From Nitzschia sp. DOCU1 (taxonomy: Eukaryota; Bacillariophyta; Bacillariophyceae; Bacillariales; Bacillariaceae): 64,000 nt of DNA. The notes under the pieces were generated by a model. The model saw nothing but the letters and a program-made list of their open reading frames with translations. It searched no databases and was not told the DNA's origin. The stretch covers positions 1,426,001-1,490,000 of the forward strand of contig OX595985.1 of NCBI GenBank assembly GCA_951394045.1, read 5' to 3'. This document shows, piece after piece, positions 55,877-64,000 of this stretch (positions are counted from its first letter, which is position 1; each line of letters begins with the position of its first letter). A program made the translations under genes and the position numbers.

Positions 55877-56935
55877 TCATTCCTCCGATAGGTTCTCCGA
55901 TTGAGAAAAGTACAAGCCTGAAATGATGCTCTTGGAATCGTTTTGGGTCGTCACGGTCTTTCCCAAATGATGATGCAAAAGCACCTCCTCTTCGAACTCG
56001 AATGTATAGCTATCTTCGAGCGTTACAGTGCCATCTTCTTCCTCCTGAACAAAGTCTGTCATGGATCGTTGACTTTCCGCCATGGCTACTGCTTGCATGA
56101 GATGTTGAGTGATGAAATGGCTCGCAGATTCAATCATGGCATTGTGTGTTCCGCACTTGGACATCTCGTCCGCATAGTCGATAGGAGTACAGTCTTCACG
56201 ATCGACGGCCAACGTAACTTCGGGGTCAATGGAAAGAAGAGTGACGGTGGTCGCAGTCATGACAGTGTGAATATCATCGTCCTCCAGATCGCCGGGTGCC
56301 TGGGGAATTCTTCTTTTTGTGACTCTTTTAGAGGATTTACCGAGAGACTTGTCCGCTGCACACATGGCATATTTGCTCATTGCTACATGCAACGGGACTC
56401 GTCCTTGATGATCCGCAGCACGGACAATCTCCTTTCCAACAGGGCCTTGGGTCAGAAGGCGAGTGATTTCGGGATCGCAGAGGAAAGCGACGGCCAAATG
56501 CAACGGGGTTCGTTGGATGGCATCCAGCAATGCTTCAGGATATTCTACGCCATAGTCGTTGCGGAAGCGACCGATCATTAGTCGAACCAACTCCACAGGA
56601 GGACGGTGCTGCATGACATGGTGGAGGCACGTCTCTCCAAACATAGAATAGGTTTTAACAAACCACGGGGCCAGATCTTTCTTGGTCAAAAACTGATCCT
56701 TCAGGATATTCATAATTGCATCAAATTGACTAGTTTCCAACAGTTTTGTGAGTTTGGGGAGCCGTTCCTTCTTGATCATCCCTTTCTTGTTAGTCTGGAA
56801 TATGGGTGCTGCTGGATCAGCTCCAGTCTCATCCTTTTTACTCCATCGCCCAAAGAATAGTTTCCGAGACTGTTTCACAGTCGAGAGGTGCGGCGTGTTG
56901 GACGGCATGTTTTCAATGATAACTGGATCATGCAT
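55877..56935 (-). CDS. ankyrin-repeat protein
   Basis: 352 aa in a single exon. Residues about 95-190 hold three ankyrin-type repeats recognisable by GETCLHHVMQHRPPVELVRL, QRTPLHLAVAFL and QGRVPLHVAMSKYA. A fourth, weaker one is at DCTPIDYADEM. The N-terminus is basic and the C-terminus acidic (QEEEDGTVTLEDSYTFEFEEE). A soluble protein-interaction protein; partner unknown. Convergent with POLD2, 276 bp apart. Confidence 0.8.
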   Translation of the reverse strand: MHDPVIIENMPSNTPHLSTVKQSRKLFFGRWSKKDETGADPAAPIFQTNKKGMIKKERLPKLTKLLETSQFDAIMNILKDQFLTKKDLAPWFVKTYSMFGETCLHHVMQHRPPVELVRLMIGRFRNDYGVEYPEALLDAIQRTPLHLAVAFLCDPEITRLLTQGPVGKEIVRAADHQGRVPLHVAMSKYAMCAADKSLGKSSKRVTKRRIPQAPGDLEDDDIHTVMTATTVTLLSIDPEVTLAVDREDCTPIDYADEMSKCGTHNAMIESASHFITQHLMQAVAMAESQRSMTDFVQEEEDGTVTLEDSYTFEFEEEVLLHHHLGKTVTTQNDSKSIISGLYFSQSENLSEE

Positions 56936-57912
56936 AATGATGTTGCCTGTAAATAGATTTCGATGCTAGAAGAAACGAGCAATCTTCACGATTTAGGATT
57001 GTGAGAAGATCGTTTGGCCACTGCAAAATGGGCGAAGAGAACCGAAAGATACACCCCTCGGCCAAAGAGAACCATCACAAATGCTTGCAAGGGGAGGAAA
57101 GTGTAGATCTTTTCGGGACACAATTTGCAATTTTCCGGACCAAGCCGACGTCTTGTCTTTTGGGCTCGATGATCATGCGTATCGTACCATGTAGTCGGAT
57201 GTTGTGTGACAGAGGCGAACTGCAAGAATCATTCGCCCGCGGAACGCTGAAGCTGGATAGCCAGATCGACCAATCGAAGAGGTCCATCTCGACCTCGACT
57301 TCATGGACTCACTAGGTAGCGTGATTATCATATTATCGGCGTCGACGACGATGCAACACGAAGAAGGCGACTATGAACTATTGACCGTGAATGACCGTCC
57401 GTGGCTTCGAAGTCATAATTTGCAAGGGCCCAAACTGAGTCCCGCTTTATTAGATTGAGGACTCGGACTGGCTGAATTTTGTTTTAAAACTGATATCCAT
57501 GAACATTTACATTCATTCCCGATCGGTCACTTCCTGGAATCAATCAATAGAGACCTTTGATTGGTGCATGTATGTGACACTCTATGCTTTGGGTCTTTCA
57601 TTCCCATTCACCGATATTGTTGCGACTCGAATGACCCCAGACCAAAACGCAAAGACGACGAAATTTTGCTACCAGGTACACCGAAACGTTGCTGGTGTCG
57701 CTCTAGTTGTAGTCGTTTGTAAAAAAGCGTTGTCCCACCAGCACTTAATTTACTCTAGCTAGATACTAGTTTGTAGAGAAGCGTCATCCTGCCGGCACTC
57801 TTCGATAGTCTTGCTGCAAATGTTCTTTCAGCGTACTACATGTATAAAGTCTTGCTTGTAGTCGTCATACTAGGTGCCTTCAATCGCAAGTCACCCTCGC
57901 ATAAATGCTGGA
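56936..57912. other. intergenic, no gene recognised
   Basis: Nearly 1 kb. Several 70-105 codon frames exist on both strands but none shows domains, splice signals or a convincing start. Confidence 0.55.
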
Positions 57913-58782
57913 TCAGTTAATTTTAAGCGTCATTCTTTCCAAGTCTGATTTTTCGGACTGTCGCGGTGCAAACAGGGCAATCCTCTTTGCTTTCGTAAAC
58001 AAAGGTATGTGTACACACGCTCTTTCGACCCCACATCCATGTGGTACGTGTTTTAGGGTCTGCGACATGAACGTCAAAATATTCACAGCTTCGCCGACGC
58101 ACGCAGCCGAGACGATAGCATTGGGCTGACGCGTTTCCGCAATCGTACACAACGGAAAGTTCCGTCCAATGAGCATTCAAAGCAACTAGTTATGCGGGGC
58201 AGAATGACACGGACTTGACCACTTAATGCTTCTTCTGTGTCGCCATCAATAATCGGAATGATAGTCGAAGGATCCGGGTCGGCGTCGTCGTCGACTTGAA
58301 CGAGGCCGCATACAGTCGAATTGAGCCATCGGCGCGCTTCTACCTTGTCCAGGCCCGATATAATCACATTAAAAGAAACATAAAAAGTCGGGGCCCTTCT
58401 CTTGTATCATGCCATGGTGTAGCGTCACCTTCATCCAGGGGCATCGCTCATTAATGAACTGAGCCGCTACCTTGGCTTTAGATGATCCCACATCCTTTTG
58501 ACGGAATAAAAATTGACGATTCAAGTTGGTAACGTCAATGTTATCCAAGTCGATCACATGCACGTCCGGAATCCCAGACATGGCCAAGTCTTTCAAGATT
58601 TCACACCCCGGACCTCCTGCCCCCACTACGAGCACCTTTGCTTTTGCCAGGAGAGTTGGCTCGACCAATGCATGAGATGGATCCCTAATATCAAGCGTTC
58701 GGCAATCATGATCCGACCACACCCTATCAATAATCCCAGAGTATGAAGATGGAGAATTCTTTTTCGATTCTCCATCGTCCAA
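57913..58782 (-). pseudogene. UBA3: NEDD8-activating enzyme E1 catalytic subunit (UBA3-like), broken
   Basis: The adenylation domain is clear: KVLVVGAGGPGCEILKDLA, HVIDLDNIDVTNLNRQFLFR, VGSSKAKVAAQFI. A one-base shift in a T run near 58370 leads to [18 protein letters not shown] and [18 protein letters not shown]. After CFECSLDG another shift reaches the active-site cysteine FPLCTIAET. About 110 residues are then missing before [12 protein letters not shown], and a further shift gives YTYTFE-like THTFVYESKEDCPVC. At least three frameshifts plus an internal deletion make it a pseudogene; the functional gene is presumably elsewhere. Confidence 0.85.
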
Positions 58783-58845
58783 GAATCATCCAAAGACCAT
58801 GATGATGCCATGATGGAAGATCTTGGTCTTGTCGTCGTCAATCTA

Positions 58846-58870
58846 TCCAATCCAATCCAATCCAATCCAA
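58846..58870. repeat. (tccaa)5 microsatellite
   Basis: Five perfect copies of tccaa, between the UBA3 remnant and the stop codon of the DUF2279-like gene. It also reads as a run of CCAAT boxes. Confidence 0.9.
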
Positions 58871-58875
58871 ACAGA

Positions 58876-59271
58876 TCAGACACCGCCTTGCCCGCCGGAT
58901 AAGGATACGTCCGTCGTTGTCGTGACAGCAGAAGATTCACTTTTCCTTGTGCAACGAATAGCAACCACTACAAGCAACAGTTTGAACATCCAAACGGAAG
59001 TCCCCCCTATGAGGACTCCCACGGTATCCGCTACCAGATCCCAAATATCGGGATCGCACTGAGGGTGACACCACGGTAATTTAACGCTTAAGGAAATGGC
59101 GTCGGCAACTTCCTTGGCAGCTCCAATGATCCATACCACAATCATGATTCCCCATGGTACAGAAAGGCTAGGAGGACACGGAAGGAATCGTGTGGCTCTC
59201 CATAGATAGAACAACCATACCAATCCAAAACAAACCCAAGCATGTTGCCGTTTATCTTGTGGGAGCGACAT
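58876..59271 (-). CDS. small membrane protein, DUF2279 (YfiM)/VanZ-like
   Basis: 131 aa from ATG 59271 (MSLPQDKRQHAWVCFG). DK-x2-H at the start, GAAKEVADAISL in the middle and DIWDLVADTVGVLIGG near the end follow the DUF2279/VanZ-like pattern of short membrane proteins with conserved Asp/Glu/His. Two or three hydrophobic segments. The in-frame sequence upstream of 59271 (to 59427) contains only a low-quality extension. Function unknown. Nothing recognised in 59272-59729. Confidence 0.65.
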   Translation of the reverse strand: MSLPQDKRQHAWVCFGLVWLFYLWRATRFLPCPPSLSVPWGIMIVVWIIGAAKEVADAISLSVKLPWCHPQCDPDIWDLVADTVGVLIGGTSVWMFKLLLVVVAIRCTRKSESSAVTTTTDVSLSGGQGGV

Positions 59272-59729
59272 TGTGATAGACGACAATTTAGGTCTCGGAT
59301 CACAGCAAAGTCTTTTTGAAAATCGAGGCTGGGCGGCGGCAGCAGCTAGTAGGATTGATGGCGGGGCGGCATCATTATGCTGCACCCGACGATTGGAAAG
59401 CCGTGAGTTACAACACCATTGATGCATGAGGTCGCCATTTTATCGATCGACATTCATGGTCGTTCTTTCTTTGGTGATAGGTGCTGTGTTGCACGTGCGT
59501 CATTGTCGCGATCTATCACAAAAAAGAGAACGCGCATGAGAACTTGCTAAGAATCGTGCGAGTCATTTCTGTGAATCTGCTCTAAATAATAATGTGATGG
59601 CGATCCATGCTGGTCACCGCTGCTGTGGGAGATTAGATCGTGAAAGAATGCTTTGCAGCCAGAGCTCTACTGGTAGCTATTCCATCACAATCGTCTCCAC
59701 TAAAGCCCATACTGTAGTATATTATCAGC

Positions 59730-60434
59730 ATGGCGGCAGCAATTGATGAAGAATCTGTCTTGTACACGGCCAAGATGCTGGATGACAAGCTTAAAAGGTT
59801 ACTTCGAACAGGACTCGTCGCCAACATATTCTTGCTCGCGGGCGGCAGCATGTTCGTGGCGTTTTTCGCCAGGCAAATGGGCCTGGTCTGGTGGGCACGA
59901 GATAGGATCGGAGATATCTTGTATTTCGTAGGTTTCGCGGCAAACTTTATGTCGGGCTTTTCGGAGCTGTGGATTGACAGCTGCTGGATTCGAACGTTTG
60001 GACACGGAAGATACACGACGAAGAAACGCACCAACATGCTCATTACCATACTATTTTTGTTGGGAATTATTGGAGATTCCATTGCGTTTGTATTTTGGAG
60101 ACAGGGACAGGAGGGTCTCCACAGGGAACAAATGACGTTGTGGGTGTCAACGCATATTCTCCTGTTGACAGCAGTTCTAGTACTGGTGACTAATCGGCCG
60201 AAATATGTTCCGTTTCAAAATCGGCTGGATTCCGTCGCCAATTTCTTCTTCTTTTGCCAGGTCGTGCTATCATGTTGTGCATTATACGTAGCGACGGGAG
60301 GGAGGACCAGCCGAAATCAAATCGAAATACGGTTAGAGTTGTCATCGGCCGTATTTTGGATGGCCAGCGCCCTCTTTTACATTCTAGCAGATGGGGTGCG
60401 TTTGAAGGATCCTGATAGCATAATATATTCCTAA
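59730..60434 (+). CDS. multi-pass membrane protein, unknown
   Basis: 234 aa, single exon, ATG 59730 in good context. Six hydrophobic segments can be counted, including NIFLLAGGSMFVAFFA, ILYFVGFAANFMSGF, MLITILFLLGIIGDSIAFVF and STHILLLTAVLVLV. No family recognised and no plastid presequence. Its stop codon overlaps the stop codon of the convergent gene downstream. Confidence 0.75.
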   Translation: MAAAIDEESVLYTAKMLDDKLKRLLRTGLVANIFLLAGGSMFVAFFARQMGLVWWARDRIGDILYFVGFAANFMSGFSELWIDSCWIRTFGHGRYTTKKRTNMLITILFLLGIIGDSIAFVFWRQGQEGLHREQMTLWVSTHILLLTAVLVLVTNRPKYVPFQNRLDSVANFFFFCQVVLSCCALYVATGGRTSRNQIEIRLELSSAVFWMASALFYILADGVRLKDPDSIIYS

Positions 60435-61723
60435 AAATTATCATTATGAATGCGAGCGTTGGACTGAGGAACAAGCTCCATGCCCCTCATTCTTTGTGGA
60501 TCAAATACTGACAACGAAACGTGTGGGGATTTCCCAGTAGCGATTAGATGCGCCATGGCTTCTCCTGTAGCTGGACCCATCAAAATGCCCCAACAGGAAT
60601 GCCCCGTGGCGATAAAACAATTAGGTTGATCAGGCACCGGCCCCATAATGGGAATTCCATCCGGCGTCGATGGCAAATAGCAAGCTTGAACAAGGCTTTG
60701 CGTTCCCTCCGCGGCCACTAGGTTTGCTGCCCGTTGAACTGCCGATGTGATCTTGGCCACTGCATCATTTCTCACTTTTTCTTGGCCAGGCTCCTCTGTA
60801 ACATGTACTTCATCATCAGGAAAGCCGGTGCAATACGCTGTCTGATCCGGTCGGACGTAAACTTCGGGGTCTCCATGGCCACTAAAAAAGACACATTGAC
60901 TCAACGTTTTCTCGGTGGTCATTACGACTGAATGGTACTTTATGCCGGTCATAACATTGGCAGTCCATGGTCCACAAGCGTACAGCAAGGATCCACCGGG
61001 AACAAGATCTTCCGTTCCATCATTGTTCCTTATCTTAGCTCCCATCAGATTGCGCTCATCTTCGCCGTAGGATGCACCTATCACTTTTCCTGTGACTAGT
61101 CTCGAATCGGGTGCTAGCTCACATGTTTTCGCCCACAAGGCCTCACACAGTTTTTTGGGATGAACTTGGGCAATGGTTGATTCGTCCCCCAGGGATCTCA
61201 TTCCTTGTACGGCATCTCCCGTCGCCCATTCAATGCCTTGCAACTTTTTGCCCTTTGGGCGCGCCATTGTATTCCCATCAGGCGAAACAGATATCGCAAC
61301 ACAAGTCAATCTTCGATAGTCCAACCTGGAAGCTCCCAAAGAATCGGCAATTTCTTGGTGTAATTCAAAGCTTCGTCGAGCTAATGGCCCCGCTGGACTG
61401 CCGTCATTCCAGTCCAATGCCAAGAAGCCTCCTGCCTTGCCCGATGCGGCCGGTGCAATTGTCCCTGTAGGATCTACCAGAGTAGACGCAAGTCCAAACT
61501 CTTTGGCAAGATAATAGGCTGTCGTGCACCCGACGACGCCCGCGCCAGCAATGACTACCGACTTTACTTCGGCGTAAGCGTCGGTGGACGATGCCATGGC
61601 GAATTTGCGGAATGGACGACGAACAGAAGGATGCGACGACGTAGAATGAAAGGCTGCTGCGCCCGACGGAAACGCCAAGCTTGCCAGAGTACTACCAGTG
61701 ATCACCAGTGTATATGGGTGCAT
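60431..61723 (-). CDS. FAD-dependent oxidoreductase (DAO family, Tda3-like), plastid-type presequence
   Basis: 430 aa from ATG 61723 (the frame upstream begins only with TTG). The signal peptide LVITGSTLASLAFPSGAAAF ends in an AAAF motif suited to plastid import. The dinucleotide fold VVIAGAGVVGCTTAYYLAKE is followed by ASGKAGGFLALDW and ELHQEIA, as in yeast Tda3-type D-amino-acid-oxidase-like proteins. Near the end YLPSTPDGIPIMGPV and CFIATGHSCWGILMGPATGE close the FAD site. Substrate unknown. Confidence 0.85.
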   Translation of the reverse strand: MHPYTLVITGSTLASLAFPSGAAAFHSTSSHPSVRRPFRKFAMASSTDAYAEVKSVVIAGAGVVGCTTAYYLAKEFGLASTLVDPTGTIAPAASGKAGGFLALDWNDGSPAGPLARRSFELHQEIADSLGASRLDYRRLTCVAISVSPDGNTMARPKGKKLQGIEWATGDAVQGMRSLGDESTIAQVHPKKLCEALWAKTCELAPDSRLVTGKVIGASYGEDERNLMGAKIRNNDGTEDLVPGGSLLYACGPWTANVMTGIKYHSVVMTTEKTLSQCVFFSGHGDPEVYVRPDQTAYCTGFPDDEVHVTEEPGQEKVRNDAVAKITSAVQRAANLVAAEGTQSLVQACYLPSTPDGIPIMGPVPDQPNCFIATGHSCWGILMGPATGEAMAHLIATGKSPHVSLSVFDPQRMRGMELVPQSNARIHNDNF

Positions 61724-62732
61724 GGCGACACAATGAAAAGGCAACTGCAAAAGGGCAGGAACGCTGCCTTTTTCGACGAATGAAGAGCTGCCAAGGGTTT
61801 TATGGTCAAAGATATTTATGTCGCATCGATTTGGAAAAGGGGAAAAGTTCGAAGTTGTCGAAGGTGTTCATAACCTGTTTTTAGGGTCAAGTAGCGTGGT
61901 AGACAGAAGGGTAGGGGTAATGTGTTCAGTGTTGTACACACATATAAAGTCGTTACACCCCTTAAAATGAAAAGTATCTCTGTCATAGTTTTTCGCGAAC
62001 GAACTTGCTTTCTTCCAAGAAAGCGGGCCTTGCCGCAATTTTTTGGTTCCAAACCTGCGCCATTGACGCGCCCATTCCCACGGGCACGACAATGGCGGTT
62101 TGGAACAAAAAACGTCCGACAAGGCTGCTTTCTTGGAAGGCAAATTCTGGATGAGTCCTTCACAACTGGTAAAATCATCCATTCATTGAGTGCCTTCGAA
62201 TGAGCCGGAGAGATGTCTCCAAGGTCATTGTTTGCTTTGATTCCACAACATGAGAAAAACCATCAAAACCGATTCAAGGGGTGTTCGGGCGATTTTCAGT
62301 ATTTTTTGTAAAAAGCGCGCGTGATTTACCCGTAATTTCTAACTAATATAACGGCCAACTCCTCAACGCGAAATTTTCTTATATTCGGTTCTTCACTTCG
62401 TACCCTTGGGGGCGCCGGCAGGGCCCCTACCCCACCGCGCCATTGATTTTCATGGTCTCCCCAGGGGAGCCACGGACCGGTATCGAGCGGGTCGCAAACT
62501 TCGAGGCTCCACGGGAAAGGCAAGATTAGGATGACGTCTGCGAACTTTCCGTGCGAGCGTGCCGCGCCATTGGATCTTTCTTGCGATGTCCTGCGATTTC
62601 TCGTCCTGTTGTGATGACCTCGGCAATGCCGATCTGTTCTTGATCCACAAAGTCCAAATGGGTGCCATGATCCATCAACTTTGATTTTCGTACATTGGCA
62701 GGAGTCAGTGCTGCAGAAAGTACAACAAAGTA
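61724..62732. other. intergenic, contains a long hairpin
   Basis: About 1 kb with no supported gene between two divergently transcribed plastid-protein genes. Apart from the inverted repeat at 62012-62139 nothing distinctive was seen. Confidence 0.55.
62012..62139. repeat. imperfect inverted repeat, arms about 50 bp
   Basis: cttccaagaaagc...gccttg...ttttttggttccaaacc...gccattg on the left (62012-62065) pairs with caatggc...ggtttggaac...aaaaaa...caaggc...gctttcttggaag on the right (62090-62139). The loop is 24 nt. It may be a MITE remnant or a structured RNA. Confidence 0.75.
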
Positions 62733-63974
62733 ATGATGGTTACCATGGCTTTCTATCCGACGTTGCGTGTCTTACTTTGGATGTTGGTGCTGTTGGTGGT
62801 CGTTCGCAAGCCCTCGCCGGTGTCGTCCTTTCAGTACCACGGTGTGATGCCTCGCCATGAGAGATCTTGCCAGCCATCGACAGCTGTTTATCGGCAACTA
62901 CAAGCTTCTTCGCAGTTTGTATCTGACTCAGAAGAATCATCATCAAGTTCTTCCGAAATATGCTCTACGATATCCAGTCGACGGGCTGCGCTGTGCCGAT
63001 TGTCTACTTTGACGTTGCTGGGAGGGTTCACCAGCACGGTTGCCCCACGACCCTCTCAAGCTCTCGTGACGGATGAAACGGACAAATATGCTGACAATTG
63101 GTGGTCGGGGGACCCTGCTACTTCCCCCTTTCAAGAGAAATCTACAGGCAGGCGTCAAGTATCTGACGAATTTGTCATCGTTGCACCCAAAGACAAAGTA
63201 AAACAAGGACTCGGCTTGGAACTCGCCGAAGTTGAATTCCGCACCAATCGGAGAGTCTATGTGAAATCTGTTTCGCCAGGGTCCTTGGCCGAAAGTTTGG
63301 GCATAAAGAAAGATTGGATAGTCGTGGCCGTCAATGGTCAAAGTGCCGAACGCACGGATGCGGCTGGGGTGGCCATTTTAGTATCCAAGGCAGTACGAGG
63401 CCCCGGTGACGAGCCGCTGGAATTGCGCTTTCGGGATCCTGCTATTTTTCAACAAGCTGTTAGCAACTTGTCAAGTGGTGGCGAGGTGACGACGCAGGTT
63501 GCACCGGCCGGTGATACGACGCAACGCAATGCGGATGGTTCCATCAAACGAGGTGAAAGTATCCGTGCACAAGAGAATCAGCGACTGACAGTGTCCCAAC
63601 TTGTACCTCCAAAACTTTGTAATCGAGGTGCTCAAACGGACGACTTGATGGAAATCAGTTACTTGGGGACGGTAGTGGAAACGGGGCAAATCTTTGACGG
63701 GTCTGCAGTTGAAATTAATGGCAAGGGCATTCCAGGACGAGCCAATGATGTTTCGATTTTCTTTGTCTTGGGAAAGCAACCGTTTGGACAATTCCCACCG
63801 GGTTGGGATGTCGGATTAGTTGGAATGTGTGTCGGAGAACGGCGCCGACTATTGGTACCGCCTGTTTTGGCGTACGGCTCCACGGGGATGCCTAGGAGGG
63901 GAATTCCACCCAATGCAACGTTGCAATATGATGTAACGTTGGTATCTTTGAACGGATTGGCAACGCCACAATAG
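62733..63974 (+). CDS. thylakoid-lumen PDZ-FKBP peptidyl-prolyl isomerase
   Basis: 413 aa, ATG 62733. A signal peptide (LLWMLVLLVVV) ends VSSFQYHG. About residues 85-115 form a second targeting element: a twin arginine (SRRAALCRLSTLTLLGGF), a hydrophobic stretch and an AxA-like site (PSQALV). This bipartite-plus-Tat layout indicates the thylakoid lumen. A PDZ-like domain follows (GLGLELAEVEF, SVSPGSLAESLGI, IVVAVNGQ), then an FKBP domain (DDLMEISYLGTVVETGQIFD, LGKQPFGQFPPGWDVGLVGM, RLLVPPVLAYGSTGMPRRGI). Likely assists folding or repair of photosynthetic proteins. Confidence 0.85.
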   Translation: MMVTMAFYPTLRVLLWMLVLLVVVRKPSPVSSFQYHGVMPRHERSCQPSTAVYRQLQASSQFVSDSEESSSSSSEICSTISSRRAALCRLSTLTLLGGFTSTVAPRPSQALVTDETDKYADNWWSGDPATSPFQEKSTGRRQVSDEFVIVAPKDKVKQGLGLELAEVEFRTNRRVYVKSVSPGSLAESLGIKKDWIVVAVNGQSAERTDAAGVAILVSKAVRGPGDEPLELRFRDPAIFQQAVSNLSSGGEVTTQVAPAGDTTQRNADGSIKRGESIRAQENQRLTVSQLVPPKLCNRGAQTDDLMEISYLGTVVETGQIFDGSAVEINGKGIPGRANDVSIFFVLGKQPFGQFPPGWDVGLVGMCVGERRRLLVPPVLAYGSTGMPRRGIPPNATLQYDVTLVSLNGLATPQ

Positions 63975-64000
63975 CTAGACGCTCCATCGACGGCAAGTTG

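Noticed and set aside
57499..57762. 87-codon plus-strand frame
   Set aside because: No recognisable domain or splice partner; probably chance.
1..64000. tRNA, rRNA, CRISPR arrays, bacterial operons
   Set aside because: No cloverleaf-type sequence, rRNA motif or regularly spaced repeat-spacer array was noticed; introns and targeting peptides show a eukaryotic nuclear genome.

Overview
The window looks like nuclear DNA of a photosynthetic stramenopile, most likely a pennate diatom. Genes are compact, and introns are short (about 63-103 nt) with GTAAG-type donors. Several proteins carry signal peptides ending in an ASAF-like motif, as in plastids reached through the ER. One protein adds a twin-arginine thylakoid-lumen segment. 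A truncated nickel superoxide dismutase of the algal HCQVPCG type is also present. I cannot name the species.

Layout. 1-14 kb is ordinary gene-dense sequence: an ABCG transporter (runs off the left edge), two bZIP genes in tandem, a Bud20/ZNF593-like ribosome-biogenesis protein, a plastid-type DUF493 protein, a 608-aa multi-pass membrane protein, a TauD-like dioxygenase, a 95-aa protein and DNA topoisomerase III.

13.5-30 kb is a direct tandem duplication. The unit is 9,313 bp (13530-22842) and its second copy begins at 22843. It starts inside topoisomerase III and ends on the stop codon of an FSH1-type hydrolase pseudogene. It carries one spliced nuclear-type gene and a patchwork of host-gene pieces (SNF2, YtoQ, NiSOD). 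Copy 1 holds a PIF1-like helicase pseudogene bracketed by a perfect 247-bp inverted repeat; copy 2 has the uninterrupted site. Copy 2 instead holds a 5'-truncated LINE with a 19-bp target-site duplication. The copies are almost identical, so the event is recent or is partly an assembly effect.

30-49 kb is a gene graveyard. It holds frameshifted or stop-containing pieces of a GAF-like regulator family (two), a vesicle-tethering-like protein, two copies of a Tudor/Agenet-like module, a TspO-like membrane protein, two response-regulator receivers, a protein kinase, a PHD finger and an ABCA transporter C-terminus.

49-64 kb returns to intact genes: a RIN13-like cysteine-rich protein, a two-domain SppA peptidase, DNA polymerase delta small subunit, an ankyrin protein, a DUF2279/VanZ-like protein, a multi-pass protein, a plastid FAD oxidoreductase and a lumenal PDZ-FKBP isomerase. 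One pseudogene of the NEDD8-activating enzyme UBA3 lies among them.

No operon-like logic links the intact genes. The striking feature is the contrast between healthy flanks and a core built from duplicated, truncated and joined gene fragments. No tRNA, rRNA or CRISPR array was recognised.
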